Source: an uncultured Oleiphilaceae bacterium (GTDB lineage Bacteria; Pseudomonadota; Gammaproteobacteria; Pseudomonadales; Oleiphilaceae). Taken from it: a stretch of DNA of 64,000 nucleotides. The notes under the pieces were generated by a model, which did not search any database, was not told the DNA's origin, and saw nothing but the letters and a program-made list of their open reading frames with translations. Position 1 is the stretch's first letter. Every line of letters begins with the position of its first letter. The translations under genes were made by a program, and so were the position numbers. This document shows positions 1 to 10,024 of the stretch, piece by piece. The DNA is taken from contig CAJXUY010000003.1 in assembly GCA_913060665.1 (NCBI GenBank), forward strand, positions 186,001-250,000, given 5' to 3'.

Positions 1-1556
1 TACAATTGCACTACAACATCTTTGTCATTGTCGGGGTTAGGAAATCCGGTAAAAGAGCCTGAGGTCGTTAACGCAACGCCAACATAATGAGTCCCCGACC
101 GTCTATAACTCATCCCCCCAGCAACCTCTGCTTTCGAGTCTGCAGAAGCAAGAAGTGCATCCCCCCCCGCTAAGAACTTCAAAGATGTAGAACCGTTACG
201 CTGGTTTAGAGTTACCGAAACATCACTATCTAATCCTAGACTCTGCAGCAACGTAATAACATTTCCTTCTGTATCAATCACCATATCTTTTGCAATCGAT
301 CCGCCCCCCCCGATACTTGATGTTACTGTCACATCAGTGATCCACTCATTGATTGATATTTCCAATCTATCTAAGTTATAAATACTTACTACGGGCGATG
401 TAACGATTAATGTTTCATCTAACTCTGTAAACACTAAATCATCTTTCACGGTAATTTCAAACTCACCCTTTTCAGTATTAGGTGGGAAGGTTATTACGCA
501 AGTATTATCAGCAAATATATAGCTGGCATTACAGGATACCCCCCCAATCGAAAGGTCATAATCTGCTGTCGTTATGGGTGAATTGCTTTCGTTATCAACA
601 TACACCGTCATACTAATGGGGTAATCGACTTTGTCAGACAATGTAAAACTAAACACCCTGGCATCACCCATTGTCATGGTGGTGACTTCACTATTAAATG
701 TGACAGTTGGTTCTGAGTCAGCAATATCCACACTTGAATTTTGAGAAAAAATAGCCCACCCGGTCAAAAGCTCATCAAAGGTCAAGGTAAACCGCTCCGA
801 GCCTTCTAATATGTCATCATCAAACAAGCTAATCGCGAATGCGCATTTAGTGACGCCAGCCTTCATTACAAAGAAGCCTTCTTGAACAAGGTAGTCAACA
901 TCAGGTTTAGCCAACCGTAAATTAGATGCATCCCTCTCATCGAATGAGTCGTCATACTTAGATGTCATAATATAATGGAGTGTTATATCCGTTTCCGCGG
1001 GGGCATCTAGCGTTAGTGTTACAGGAAATGGATAAACTATTTTACCGCCTTCCAAATATGGGTCCATACTCGGCAACTCACAATCATCGCTAAAGTTGGC
1101 TTGCTCTAATGCCGGTGTTGTAGCGCCCTCCAAAACATCCCATGTGTTTTCATCGAATTCAATAGTATTTTTTTCGAGCACTATCTCATACGTTTCTGAA
1201 GAACTACGTCCCCCGTCGGTCACACCCAAAACAATGTCTATATTCTCTTTAGTAAACTCATCAAATGCTGCTCTGTCACCCACCGTTGGCACACCAAAAA
1301 TTCTAAATGCAGGCTTCGCCCCATTTAAATTCTCTATCTGTAACCAGTCTGGCCCCGAAATAATAGAATAACTTAACAGTCCGTCCCCACCGTCTGCACC
1401 AAACTCATATTCATAGAGTACATCAACAATTGCAGAGTCAGAGGGGGTACCTAAAATAACGGGAGTTTCAGCACTTTTTGTTTCACTACACCCATAAAGA
1501 GTAATAACTACCAACAAAACAAAAAGCAGCTGTTTAACGCTTTGAAAGAAGTCCAT
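1..1556 (-). CDS. Calx-beta / SBBP-like propeller lipoprotein, C-terminus off the window
   Basis: The reading frame is open from an ATG at 1556 to the left edge, giving about 518 residues, so the C-terminus is missing. The N-terminus is a lipoprotein signal with lipobox LYGC and Cys23. Residues about 31-115 resemble a cadherin-like/putative Ig domain (LLSYSIISGPDWL, then IFGVPTVGD). Two stretches resembling Calx-beta domains follow. From about residue 370 there are SBBP-like propeller blades (DTEGNVITL, YVGVALTTSGSF, NDKDVVVQL). Such proteins are usually surface-exposed adhesive or structural lipoproteins; the function here is inferred. It is separated by 229 bases from the DUF6160 genes and has the same orientation. 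The domain calls are by eye. Confidence 0.8.
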   Translation of the reverse strand, partial: MDFFQSVKQLLFVLLVVITLYGCSETKSAETPVILGTPSDSAIVDVLYEYEFGADGGDGLLSYSIISGPDWLQIENLNGAKPAFRIFGVPTVGDRAAFDEFTKENIDIVLGVTDGGRSSSETYEIVLEKNTIEFDENTWDVLEGATTPALEQANFSDDCELPSMDPYLEGGKIVYPFPVTLTLDAPAETDITLHYIMTSKYDDSFDERDASNLRLAKPDVDYLVQEGFFVMKAGVTKCAFAISLFDDDILEGSERFTLTFDELLTGWAIFSQNSSVDIADSEPTVTFNSEVTTMTMGDARVFSFTLSDKVDYPISMTVYVDNESNSPITTADYDLSIGGVSCNASYIFADNTCVITFPPNTEKGEFEITVKDDLVFTELDETLIVTSPVVSIYNLDRLEISINEWITDVTVTSSIGGGGSIAKDMVIDTEGNVITLLQSLGLDSDVSVTLNQRNGSTSLKFLAGGDALLASADSKAEVAGGMSYRRSGTHYVGVALTTSGSFTGFPNPDNDKDVVVQL

Positions 1557-1746
1557 GTTTAATACCGAATACCATTCAAAATAAAGAAAGATTACATTAA
1601 TTAAAATAATATAAAATTCAGTAACGTGCGGCTACCAATAGATGATAGAAACAAAGTATGGGTCACATTAATAGGAGGAAAAGCCCCAGACCAAGAAATG
1701 AGGTAGATAGAGGATGGAAACTACACTTGGAATTTGAATCGCATAC

Positions 1747-1768
1747 AGGGCTGAGAGAACTCAGCCCT
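1747..1768 (-). terminator. Hairpin downstream of the first DUF6160 gene
   Basis: A perfect 9-bp inverted repeat (AGGGCTGAG / CTCAGCCCT, loop of 4) lies 18 bases past the stop of the leftward gene ending at 1786. There is no clear T-tract on either side, so its role as a terminator is likely but not certain. Confidence 0.5.
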
Positions 1769-1785
1769 ATCGTTAGGTATTTATA

Positions 1786-2625
1786 CTAGTGCCCATAAAT
1801 TTCCATATGGGTATTAGTAATAGCAAGGTTATCAATAAAAACTGACCCTATTGACTGACCTCCAAGCTCAATTGACCCTATGCGAACATCCATCTCGAGG
1901 GGGTTAATATCAATGGCCAAAGCCTCACCACCAGCAGAGTTCACATTAGTTGTTGAATACATTTTAAAGTCAACATCAAAAAATGCTCGCAATTGCTGGG
2001 GCGCAACAGGGTTAAATGTATTACCTGTTACCTGTACATCCCTAACACCCAAGGACAAAAAATCCGAATCAAAATCCATATCATCAATCGCGACAGATGC
2101 CACAACATTTAATGAATCATCCTGGGTATCAACTATAAATGAAGCAGCCCCCATCAAACCCACTAAATTAAAATTAGACATTAAAACGGTTGAATCAGCA
2201 GTGCCTTGCAACTCGACTGAGTCAATACCCACCGCAAAATCAATTACGCCAAATGATTGAGGCCCCATATTAACAATCGCATCACCATCAGCACCCACAT
2301 CAATGGTAACTTGAATGTTATCGAGCGTATCACTTGCAGCAACACCCCATGAACTTATACCTAGATAGTTTGTTTTATTTGCACCGCCTATAGACACGTT
2401 TTGAATGGACAGACTCCCCCCACCCAACTCTCCAGCAGCACCACTATTAACATCGGTATAAACAACTTCACCAATATCAATTTTAGTCTCTAGCTCGATT
2501 GTAATACCCGCTTGACCAGTGACTTCACTTAACGCTGAATCATCAATTGGTCGAATTTCTGCAGAAGATAATGCAGGCAGCATTATCCCCAGTGCTAGCA
2601 ATGACTTTTTATTCAGGCCACTCAT
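1786..2625 (-). CDS. DUF6160 (FilA-like) secreted protein, paralogue 1
   Basis: This 279-residue protein has an N-terminal signal peptide (cleavage near LSSAE) followed by the block characteristic of the DUF6160/FilA-like family: DDSALSEVTGQAGITIELE. The rest is repetitive beta-strand sequence rich in Asp, Gly, Ser and Val (SIGG, NIQVTIDVGADGDAIVNMG, DDMDFDSDFLSLGVRDV), ending in MEIYGH. FilA-type proteins in Acinetobacter are linked to surface filaments. That link is family knowledge; the role here is unproven. The start has a good Shine-Dalgarno sequence (AAGGAT, 7 bases upstream). The gene lies just downstream of its paralogue at 2824-3702, with which it shares the N-terminal block, the DFLSLG motif and the YGH ending, so tandem duplication is likely. 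Confidence 0.8.
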   Translation of the reverse strand: MSGLNKKSLLALGIMLPALSSAEIRPIDDSALSEVTGQAGITIELETKIDIGEVVYTDVNSGAAGELGGGSLSIQNVSIGGANKTNYLGISSWGVAASDTLDNIQVTIDVGADGDAIVNMGPQSFGVIDFAVGIDSVELQGTADSTVLMSNFNLVGLMGAASFIVDTQDDSLNVVASVAIDDMDFDSDFLSLGVRDVQVTGNTFNPVAPQQLRAFFDVDFKMYSTTNVNSAGGEALAIDINPLEMDVRIGSIELGGQSIGSVFIDNLAITNTHMEIYGH

Positions 2626-2754
2626 ATTTAAATCCTTCTTTACTATTTAATTATTATCAGATGGGGCCAGTAATTCAAGATACCCTAATATCAACCTCAC
2701 CCCACCTCAGTTTACCCCCCTAATCCAATAAAAAAGTGACGTACTCCGCACAGA

Positions 2755-2789
2755 CAAAAAAAAACCGCCCTACTGGGCGGTTTTTTTTC
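2755..2789 (-). terminator. Bidirectional Rho-independent terminator
   Basis: A 7-bp stem ACCGCCC / GGGCGGT (2764-2770 and 2775-2781, loop TACT) is flanked by an A-run on the left and a T-run on the right, so it has U-tracts for both strands. It lies 35 bases past the stop of the DUF6160 gene at 2824 and should end that transcript before the paralogue at 1786-2625. Confidence 0.9.
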
Positions 2790-2823
2790 AGGAGGTAACC
2801 TCCAGAAAACAATCTAGACGATC

Positions 2824-3702
2824 TTAGTGACCGTAAACCAACATTGAAGTCTGGCTAATTACTAGATCGTTAATAGCGATCTCACCGATAGAAGTTCCAC
2901 CAAGAGACATATCCATTGCGATGTCAGCTTCGAAGAATTCAATACCGACTGCTAGACCAGCGTTACCAGTTGCAGCACTAGTACCAGCACCAACACTCAT
3001 GATAGCAACTGCTGCATTACTGCCAGGTGCCGCAGTATTGATTGTAGTTGTAGTACCTTGAGCAGTTGCACCAGCAGTGTTACAAGCAACGTCAGCACCA
3101 CAAATTGCTGCTACGTCTGCAGACGCATCACTTCCAAGTGTTAAGTTCTGGATACCTAAAGACAAGAAGTCAACATCCATATCAAAGTCAGTCATAGTGA
3201 ACGCAGCAACTATGTTCAACGTATCAGTAGCAGTATCAACCTGGAAGTTTAACTTGTAGAGATCACCTTCAATGTTGATGTTAGAAGCAAGCAACGTTGA
3301 ATCAGCAGCAGCATCGTTACCAATCAAAGATGCTCCAGCGATAGTCACACCATAATCAATTGGAGCGCCAGATGCAGAGTGAACATCAATGATTGCATCG
3401 CCATCTTCAGCAAGATCGATATCGATCGCCAAATCATCCAACAGTGATCCACCACGACCACCGATAGAGATACCATCTACAGACAAGCTACCACCACTTA
3501 GAGCTGCGTCGCCGCCAGCTGCTAAAGTATCTGTGTAAACAATAGAACCGATATCAACCTTAGTTTCTAATTCGATAGTGATACCAGCTTGACCAGTTAA
3601 CTCACCCATTGCGCTGTCATCTAGAGACTTAAGCTCAGCGTTAACGCCAAAAGATGCAGCAGAGATAGCAGTTACTAAAGCAATTTTATTCAGGCCTTTC
3701 AT
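2824..3702 (-). CDS. DUF6160 (FilA-like) secreted protein, paralogue 2
   Basis: This 292-residue exported protein starts MKGLNKIALVTAISAASF. An upstream in-frame extension exists, but the ATG at 3702 has a strong AAGGAG six bases away and begins a normal signal peptide (cleavage near VNAE), so it is preferred. The mature part opens with SLDDSAMGELTGQAGITIEL, the same block as in the neighbour at 1786-2625. It continues with beta-rich Asp/Gly repeats, including DVDFLSLGIQNL and an extra Ala/Thr/Gly-rich insert (about residues 190-240) with two cysteines that the paralogue lacks. It ends MLVYGH. The terminator at 2755-2789 follows. A surface-filament or envelope role is inferred from the family only. 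Confidence 0.82.
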   Translation of the reverse strand: MKGLNKIALVTAISAASFGVNAELKSLDDSAMGELTGQAGITIELETKVDIGSIVYTDTLAAGGDAALSGGSLSVDGISIGGRGGSLLDDLAIDIDLAEDGDAIIDVHSASGAPIDYGVTIAGASLIGNDAAADSTLLASNINIEGDLYKLNFQVDTATDTLNIVAAFTMTDFDMDVDFLSLGIQNLTLGSDASADVAAICGADVACNTAGATAQGTTTTINTAAPGSNAAVAIMSVGAGTSAATGNAGLAVGIEFFEADIAMDMSLGGTSIGEIAINDLVISQTSMLVYGH

Positions 3703-4016
3703 TTTATTCTCCTTGAGAGATTTTTTAGTTTTGTTATTTTTGATACCTTGAAGAATACTTCTTCGATATCTTTTGTTACTGCCCAACTCGCTATTTACGC
3801 TTGGCTTATTATTTTTTGCCTTCACCCTGTTGCGAGTCAGTGAGTTCATTCTATGGCGTCGAACTTTATTATTCCGTGAACGCAGTCACATCCTGTTACG
3901 CTTTTGTTTTATTACACACAATTTTGCAATTAAGTTAACAAAAAAACACCTACCGATACTTAAAAAAATTAACCTAACATATTGTTTTTATTGTACAACC
4001 AATAAAAAAAGGTCAT
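3703..4016. other. Intergenic region upstream of DUF6160 paralogue 2
   Basis: This 314-base, very AT-rich gap holds the upstream region of the leftward DUF6160 gene and the downstream region of the leftward gene at 4017-4574. The only long open frame is an N-terminal extension of the DUF6160 gene with no ribosome-binding site. No consensus promoter, hairpin terminator or RNA gene could be identified by eye. Confidence 0.5.
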
Positions 4017-4574
4017 CTATTCATCAAGAGACTTAATGTCGTCTTCAGTCAACATAACTTGCGGCGCATGCTCTCGCTCCACACTTTCACCGAATAACAA
4101 CTTGCCATCAACCCTCTTATAAGGTGTCGCACTAATGAATGAAACACCAATAGAATGCTCTAGCTCTACCACCAATACACGATTATTACTCCCAGCTTCA
4201 TCCGTTGCTTCAACTGTATAATAAATCGCACTCGTCGCAATTTTGCGAGATCTGGCGAGGACATTTAGGCTACGTCTAAGTATTTCAATCGCAACAGAGT
4301 CGTCAAAACGCTCCTCCCCTAGTTCAACATACTTAATTTCACCGTTGGGCTTAAATACAGCCGCATAGGGTTTGAATACAATATCATTCTCAACTTTGGC
4401 TTGCGCTCTATCAATAGACTGTGCCATCAAGTACAGCAACTGCTCTTTCGCTTTCTCTTTAGAGAATGCGTCAAGGTCAGCGCCATACACTTCATCTTCG
4501 GCCAAAATCGTTTGAGTCGACATAATACCTCCAAACAATACCAGTACAATTATTAGTTTGTTTATTATTTTCAT
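4017..4574 (-). CDS. Unknown exported protein
   Basis: I do not recognise this 185-residue protein. It begins with a clear signal peptide (hydrophobic IIVLVLFGGI, cleavage near TILAE). The mature part has a helical segment (KEKAKEQLLYLMAQSIDRAQ), then alternating beta/alpha sequence with FKPYAAVFKPNGEIKYVELG, and an acidic C-terminus (EDDIKSLDE). There are no cysteines in the mature part and no transmembrane helix after the signal, so a soluble periplasmic location is likely. It is divergent from pabB (162 bases between starts) and faces the same way as the DUF6160 genes. No function is proposed. Confidence 0.7.
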   Translation of the reverse strand: MKIINKLIIVLVLFGGIMSTQTILAEDEVYGADLDAFSKEKAKEQLLYLMAQSIDRAQAKVENDIVFKPYAAVFKPNGEIKYVELGEERFDDSVAIEILRRSLNVLARSRKIATSAIYYTVEATDEAGSNNRVLVVELEHSIGVSFISATPYKRVDGKLLFGESVEREHAPQVMLTEDDIKSLDE

Positions 4575-4736
4575 CTACACATCTCACTTCATTTAACATT
4601 TATTACCGGACAGCATTTTCATTCATTTTTCAATTTACTTAAAGTAGGTAGCTAATTATTTGTGTATCTTTCGACGAGAAAAGTTACTGGCAACCAGTAT
4701 ATTTTTTAGTATTACAAACCAGCACAGTCATATAAA

Positions 4737-6191
4737 ATGCGTAACACCTCTAAACCAATCATCCAGCTAGATATGCATAACACTCAAATAATTAAACTTC
4801 CTACCTATATAGCAACCGAGATAGCAATTGAAAAAATTGCCCCGATGGGGAGCCCTGTTTGTCTTTCGGGTAGTTGGGGAAAGTCATCATGCCAAACATA
4901 CTACGATATTATTTCCTCTTGCCCTTCCGAAAAACTTAAAGAGCAGCACGGCATACTATATATAGATCAACAAAACACAGAGGGCGAACAAGAGCACCTT
5001 AACATACAACAGGTCAATGCCTTAGACTGGCTTAACAACCACCTCAGTTCGTTGAAAACCTCTTATATAATAGAAGGCGAATCTTCACAGAGTAAAAACC
5101 TACCGCTTATTTTTGGCTTTATTGGTTATATTAGCTACGACTACAGCAAAAATTTAGAATCACTCCCCTGCGACACAATCAATGACACCGACATCCCAGA
5201 CTTTTGCGGGGGGATCTACCACTGGAACTTCATTAATGATAGCCACAACCAGGCATCCTACATCGCATTCGGGCCCTACTGCTCAAATGAACTTCAAGCA
5301 AGCGTTCTAGATGCTTTAAAATTGCCCTCTCCTGACACTAGACATTTTCAGTTAATCTCAAGGTTTTCTTCAAATAGTGATAAAGCCCATTATCAACGGT
5401 CGTTTGATCAAATCAAGCAGTACATAGATGCTGGTGATTGCTATCAAATAAACTTTTCACACAGGTTTCAGGCCCAATACACAGGACCACCCCTGCAGGC
5501 CTTTTCATACTTAAGAAATAAATTAAATACGCCTTACTCAGCGTTCCTGGATCTCGACGATCACCAAATCATCAGTCTTTCTCCAGAGCGGTTTATAAAG
5601 ATAAATGGCAACGATATAGAAACCAAACCTATAAAAGGGACCATTAAAAGGGGAAACACTGTCACCGAAGACCGCAAACTAATTAAAGCACTCAAGGATA
5701 GTAAAAAAGATAAAGCTGAAAATCTGATGATTGTCGACTTACTCAGGAATGATCTCAATAGATCCTGTATACCTGGAACAGTCAAAGTACCTGAGTTATT
5801 CAAAATCGAAACATACCCGAATGTGCATCATCTAGTCAGCACTGTAATAGGCGAGAAAACAGATACGACATCTTCATTGAACGCCCTAAAACAGGCATTC
5901 CCCGGAGGTTCAATAACGGGAGCCCCAAAGATACGAGCAATGGAAATCATCGAAGAGCTAGAACCTACGAGACGAAGCATCTACTGCGGGTCAGTTTTTT
6001 ATTCAGGTTTTGATGGTAATATTGACAGTAATATATGCATACGAACGCTTTTATGTAAAAAGGGAGACATATACTGCTGGGGAGGCGGGGGTATTGTTTC
6101 AGACTCTAATTGCAAAGACGAGCATCAGGAATCAATTACCAAGGTGAAGAATTTGATGGATGAACTTGAAAAAGTGAGCAGGCTGAAATAA
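4737..6191 (+). CDS. pabB: Aminodeoxychorismate synthase component I (PabB)
   Basis: This 484-residue enzyme converts chorismate, with ammonia from PabA, to 4-amino-4-deoxychorismate for folate synthesis in the cytoplasm. It has the TrpE/PabB two-part architecture: a degenerate N-terminal domain (to about residue 190) and a C-terminal chorismate-binding domain with SPERF, DLLRNDLNR, FPGGSITGAPK and a glycine-rich C-terminal motif (GGGGIVSD). The motif PIKGT with Lys300 is the signature separating PabB, where this Lys attacks chorismate, from anthranilate synthase (PIAGT). The Shine-Dalgarno sequence is weak and the ATG at 4773 is an alternative start. It is convergent with thrH, an arrangement I recall from Pseudomonas aeruginosa. 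Confidence 0.93.
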   Translation: MRNTSKPIIQLDMHNTQIIKLPTYIATEIAIEKIAPMGSPVCLSGSWGKSSCQTYYDIISSCPSEKLKEQHGILYIDQQNTEGEQEHLNIQQVNALDWLNNHLSSLKTSYIIEGESSQSKNLPLIFGFIGYISYDYSKNLESLPCDTINDTDIPDFCGGIYHWNFINDSHNQASYIAFGPYCSNELQASVLDALKLPSPDTRHFQLISRFSSNSDKAHYQRSFDQIKQYIDAGDCYQINFSHRFQAQYTGPPLQAFSYLRNKLNTPYSAFLDLDDHQIISLSPERFIKINGNDIETKPIKGTIKRGNTVTEDRKLIKALKDSKKDKAENLMIVDLLRNDLNRSCIPGTVKVPELFKIETYPNVHHLVSTVIGEKTDTTSSLNALKQAFPGGSITGAPKIRAMEIIEELEPTRRSIYCGSVFYSGFDGNIDSNICIRTLLCKKGDIYCWGGGGIVSDSNCKDEHQESITKVKNLMDELEKVSRLK

Positions 6192-6209
6192 TCGTTACAG
6201 GTACTAGCT

Positions 6210-6243
6210 TGAGCAGGCAACACAAAAAATGGAAGCCTGCTCA
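6210..6243. terminator. Hairpin between convergent pabB and thrH
   Basis: A 9-bp perfect inverted repeat (TGAGCAGGC / GCCTGCTCA) with a 16-base loop lies between the two stop codons. It could end transcripts from both directions. The loop carries an A6 run, and there is no long T-tract after either arm. Confidence 0.55.
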
Positions 6244-6253
6244 TAAAGATATC

Positions 6254-6865
6254 TTAACTATGTACAGTACTAGCCTTAATAAACTCTTCTTTTAACTCTT
6301 CATACTCATGCACTGCGGGAAATTGTGGAAACTCATCAATTACATTTTGAGGAGACTTAAACAGGATTCCGGCCTCAGCCTGCTTCAACATAGTGGTATC
6401 ATTATATGAATCACCTGCTGCAACCACACGATAGTTAAGTAACTGAAATGCCCTAACTGATTGACGTTTAGGGTCGCGCTGTCTTAGAAGGTAATTTGTG
6501 ATTCGACCTTCTTCATTAACCTCAAGCTTGTGGCAAAGTAGTGCAGGAAAACCAAGCTTCGCCATTAACGGCATTGCAAACTCATAAAAAGTGTCAGATA
6601 AAATGACCACTTGATACTTGGTGCGCAGCCAATCTAGAAACTCTTTTGCGCCAGGAATAGGGTCTAACTCGCCAATAACCTCTTGAATGGCTGGCAAGCC
6701 GTAACCATGTTCATCAAGAATACGAAGACGTTGTTTCATCAGCACATCGTAGTCTGGGATATCACGCGTTGTTGCCTTTAACTCTTCAATACCGGTTTTT
6801 TCTGCAAAAGCGATCCAAATTTCAGGGATTAAAACCCCTTCTAAATCAAGGCAAGCCAGTTCCAC
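6254..6865 (-). CDS. thrH: ThrH, phosphoserine phosphatase / homoserine phosphotransferase
   Basis: This HAD-superfamily enzyme of 203 residues moves phosphate from phosphoserine to water or homoserine, linking serine and threonine synthesis. Motif I is ACLDLEGVLIPE, motif II is VILSDT, and motif III/IV is DPKRQ with AAGDSYNDTTML. The length and nearly the whole sequence match ThrH of Pseudomonas (about 205 residues). The start is taken as GTG at 6865 (V-E-L-A-C-L-D read as M-E-L-A-C-L-D), because a GGAG lies six bases upstream and the Pseudomonas protein begins in the same way. A TTG at 6877 is possible but has no ribosome-binding site. It is convergent with pabB and divergent from cysH. Confidence 0.93.
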   Translation of the reverse strand: MELACLDLEGVLIPEIWIAFAEKTGIEELKATTRDIPDYDVLMKQRLRILDEHGYGLPAIQEVIGELDPIPGAKEFLDWLRTKYQVVILSDTFYEFAMPLMAKLGFPALLCHKLEVNEEGRITNYLLRQRDPKRQSVRAFQLLNYRVVAAGDSYNDTTMLKQAEAGILFKSPQNVIDEFPQFPAVHEYEELKEEFIKASTVHS

Positions 6866-7133
6866 GATAGACTCCAATTCTTACTTATAAATAATTTAAG
6901 TTTGTTTCGAAGCGACAATAATATAGAAATTATAATGAGTGGCAAGCGTTGATTATCAACATAGAAGGTATAGCAATGCTATTCAGATATTAATTTATTC
7001 TTTTTTATTCTTTTTTCTACTATTCAGCTATCTGCTAAGCTTTTAATTATTCATAATAGACACAATGGCTATATAGTATGAACTATTTATATAGCACCAG
7101 CCTCATACCGAATTTACGACACCGAGAGCGAAA

Positions 7134-7862
7134 ATGACTACATTTAATCACGACATTGAAGCACTTAATGCAGAATTGAGCACTAAATCTCCTAGAGAGA
7201 TAATCAAATTCGCACTATCAAACTTCAGTAATACCGCCATCTCGTTTAGTGGGTCTGAAGATGTGGTGTTAATTGAACTCGCGCACAAACTCGCTAACCC
7301 GCTTCACGTTTTTTCACTAGATACCGGTAGATTACACCCTGAAACCTACCGCTTTATCGACAGAGTTAGAAATCATTACAACATCGATATAGAAACCATG
7401 TCGCCACAATCTGAAAATTTACAAGCACTAACGAAGGCAAAAGGTTTGTTCAGCTTCTACGAAGATGGACATTCAGAATGTTGCGGCATTAGAAAAATTG
7501 AACCATTAAGAAGAAAGCTTGCAACCGTAGATGCCTGGATCACAGGCCAACGAAAAGACCAAAGCCCAGGCACTCGTTCAAATGTTGCGGTTGTCGAAAT
7601 TGACGAGGCCTTTTCGACAGAAGAAAATCAACTTATTAAGTTCAACCCGCTCGCCAATTGGAGCTCTGAAGATGTTTGGAACTACATTAGAATGTCTGAA
7701 GTACCTTATAACGAATTACACGAAAAGGGTTATATCAGTATAGGTTGCGAACCTTGCACTCGCCCGGTATTACCAAATCAACATGAGCGGGAAGGCCGTT
7801 GGTGGTGGGAAGAAGCAACCCATAAAGAATGTGGGTTACATGTGGGGAATATACGGAAATAG
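7134..7862 (+). CDS. cysH: Assimilatory adenylyl-sulfate (APS) reductase
   Basis: This cytoplasmic enzyme of 242 residues reduces activated sulfate to sulfite with thioredoxin. It carries the PAPS-reductase fold motif [13 protein letters not shown] (residues 37-49) and the substrate segment [11 protein letters not shown]. The [4Fe-4S] cysteines are present as Cys116-Cys117 and Cys205-x-x-Cys208. The catalytic Cys233 is in KECGLH. The four cluster cysteines mark the APS-using type found in Pseudomonas rather than the PAPS-using type of E. coli. It sits between thrH and the regulator cysB, with which it is convergent. Confidence 0.95.
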   Translation: MTTFNHDIEALNAELSTKSPREIIKFALSNFSNTAISFSGSEDVVLIELAHKLANPLHVFSLDTGRLHPETYRFIDRVRNHYNIDIETMSPQSENLQALTKAKGLFSFYEDGHSECCGIRKIEPLRRKLATVDAWITGQRKDQSPGTRSNVAVVEIDEAFSTEENQLIKFNPLANWSSEDVWNYIRMSEVPYNELHEKGYISIGCEPCTRPVLPNQHEREGRWWWEEATHKECGLHVGNIRK

Positions 7863-7878
7863 CGATTAACATCGCGAC

Positions 7879-7904
7879 TATAGGGTGCACTTTCGCACCC
7901 TATA
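7879..7904. terminator. Bidirectional hairpin between cysH and cysB
   Basis: A perfect 10-bp stem (TATAGGGTGC / GCACCCTATA, loop of 6) sits in the 60-base gap between the convergent stop codons of cysH and cysB. It is probably a shared terminator, although T-tracts are weak on both sides. Confidence 0.7.
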
Positions 7905-7922
7905 AAGATTAATGTATTGTAT

Positions 7923-8993
<1,071 letters not shown>

Positions 8994-9052
8994 CTATAGA
9001 TTGGCTAATTCAGTTTGTTTATTACTTAATAAAGGTAGTGTAGACCAATTTT

Positions 9053-9850
9053 ATGGAAACACTGTTTGATATTCATACAATAATGTACATTTTAGCTGGT
9101 GCTGGCGTCGGGTTGGCAGTTGGCGTTACCGGCGTTGGGGGTGGTTCATTAATGACACCTCTATTATTGCTTTTTGGATTCCCGACTAACATCGCCATTG
9201 GTACAGATCTCATTTATGCAGCGATTACTAAGGGTGGCGGAGTATTTTCTCATCAACGACAGTCTACGATTCAATGGGATGTCGTGTTTAGACTTGCACG
9301 AGGAAGTATTCCGGCATCCATTGCCACTGTCATTGTCCTTAATCTTTATTTTAGTGATGCCGAGAGCTATTCCCATGTGCTAGTGACTACTTTGGGTGTC
9401 ATGCTCATATTAACGTCAATCGTATTATTGTTTAAGAAACGACTGCAAGCGCTTAGTCACTCCAGACTTGAAGGTGGCTCGTTTTTGGCTAATCATCGTA
9501 ATGCACTTACGACCACAATGGGCGTATTACTAGGTGTCTGCGTAACACTTTCATCCGTCGGTGCAGGTGCTTTCGGCGCTGCCATACTGTTAGTGTTGTA
9601 CCCCCATCTAAGCCCGATTAAAGTCATTGGTACCGATATTGCTCATGCAGTTCCTCTTACCCTTATAGCGGGCCTAGGGCACTTATCTCTCGGGAATGTA
9701 GATTTCGTTCTGCTGATTAGTCTTTTAATAGGCTCTCTTCCAGCAATACATATTGGGACCATGCTCGGTAAGCGTTTGCCTGATAAGGTATTACAACCAA
9801 CTCTAGCCAGTATTTTATTGATAATTGGTGTAAAGTACGCATTCTTCTAA
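9053..9850 (+). CDS. TauE/SafE-family sulfite/organosulfonate exporter-like permease
   Basis: This 265-residue integral membrane protein has about eight hydrophobic segments in two homologous halves. Each half opens with a glycine-rich turn (GAGVGLAVGVTGVGGGSLMTP, trimmed here; and LLGVCVTLSSVGAGAFGAA), the hallmark of the TauE/SafE (DUF81) family. Members move sulfite, sulfoacetate or related anions. The position next to cysB and cysH suggests a role in sulfite or sulfur-anion homeostasis, which is inference. The divergent arrangement with cysB leaves about 150 bases for shared control. The same neighbour occurs in Pseudomonas aeruginosa between cysB and cysH, from memory. Confidence 0.85.
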   Translation: METLFDIHTIMYILAGAGVGLAVGVTGVGGGSLMTPLLLLFGFPTNIAIGTDLIYAAITKGGGVFSHQRQSTIQWDVVFRLARGSIPASIATVIVLNLYFSDAESYSHVLVTTLGVMLILTSIVLLFKKRLQALSHSRLEGGSFLANHRNALTTTMGVLLGVCVTLSSVGAGAFGAAILLVLYPHLSPIKVIGTDIAHAVPLTLIAGLGHLSLGNVDFVLLISLLIGSLPAIHIGTMLGKRLPDKVLQPTLASILLIIGVKYAFF

Positions 9851-9953
9851 TAATCAGTGCTGGCAATAAACAATTCTCAATGTTCAACATGTGTTAGATA
9901 GCGCGGTTAGATGTTGCTTATTTGGTTTATAGACACGCTAACCATATATTGTC

Positions 9954-9982
9954 TTGACAATAGAGCTGATTATTGGAGAATT
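9954..9982 (+). promoter_or_regulatory. Possible sigma-70 promoter for the MalT-like regulator gene
   Basis: A perfect TTGACA box (9954-9959) lies 65 bases before the start codon at 10025. The -10 at the right distance is poor (GAGAAT or GAATTT around 9976-9983), so activator dependence or a false match are both possible. Confidence 0.25.
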
Positions 9983-10024
9983 TTACGATAGTCAATTCAT
10001 TTTATACGGACATAAACGCGTTTA

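Noticed and set aside
1096-1371. A plus-strand open frame inside the truncated lipoprotein gene
   Set aside because: It overlaps a long, domain-bearing frame on the other strand and matches no family.
2791-2803. Short palindrome GGAGGTAACCTCC next to the DUF6160 terminator
   Set aside because: Too short and lies just after a strong terminator; it may be chance or an extension of that structure.
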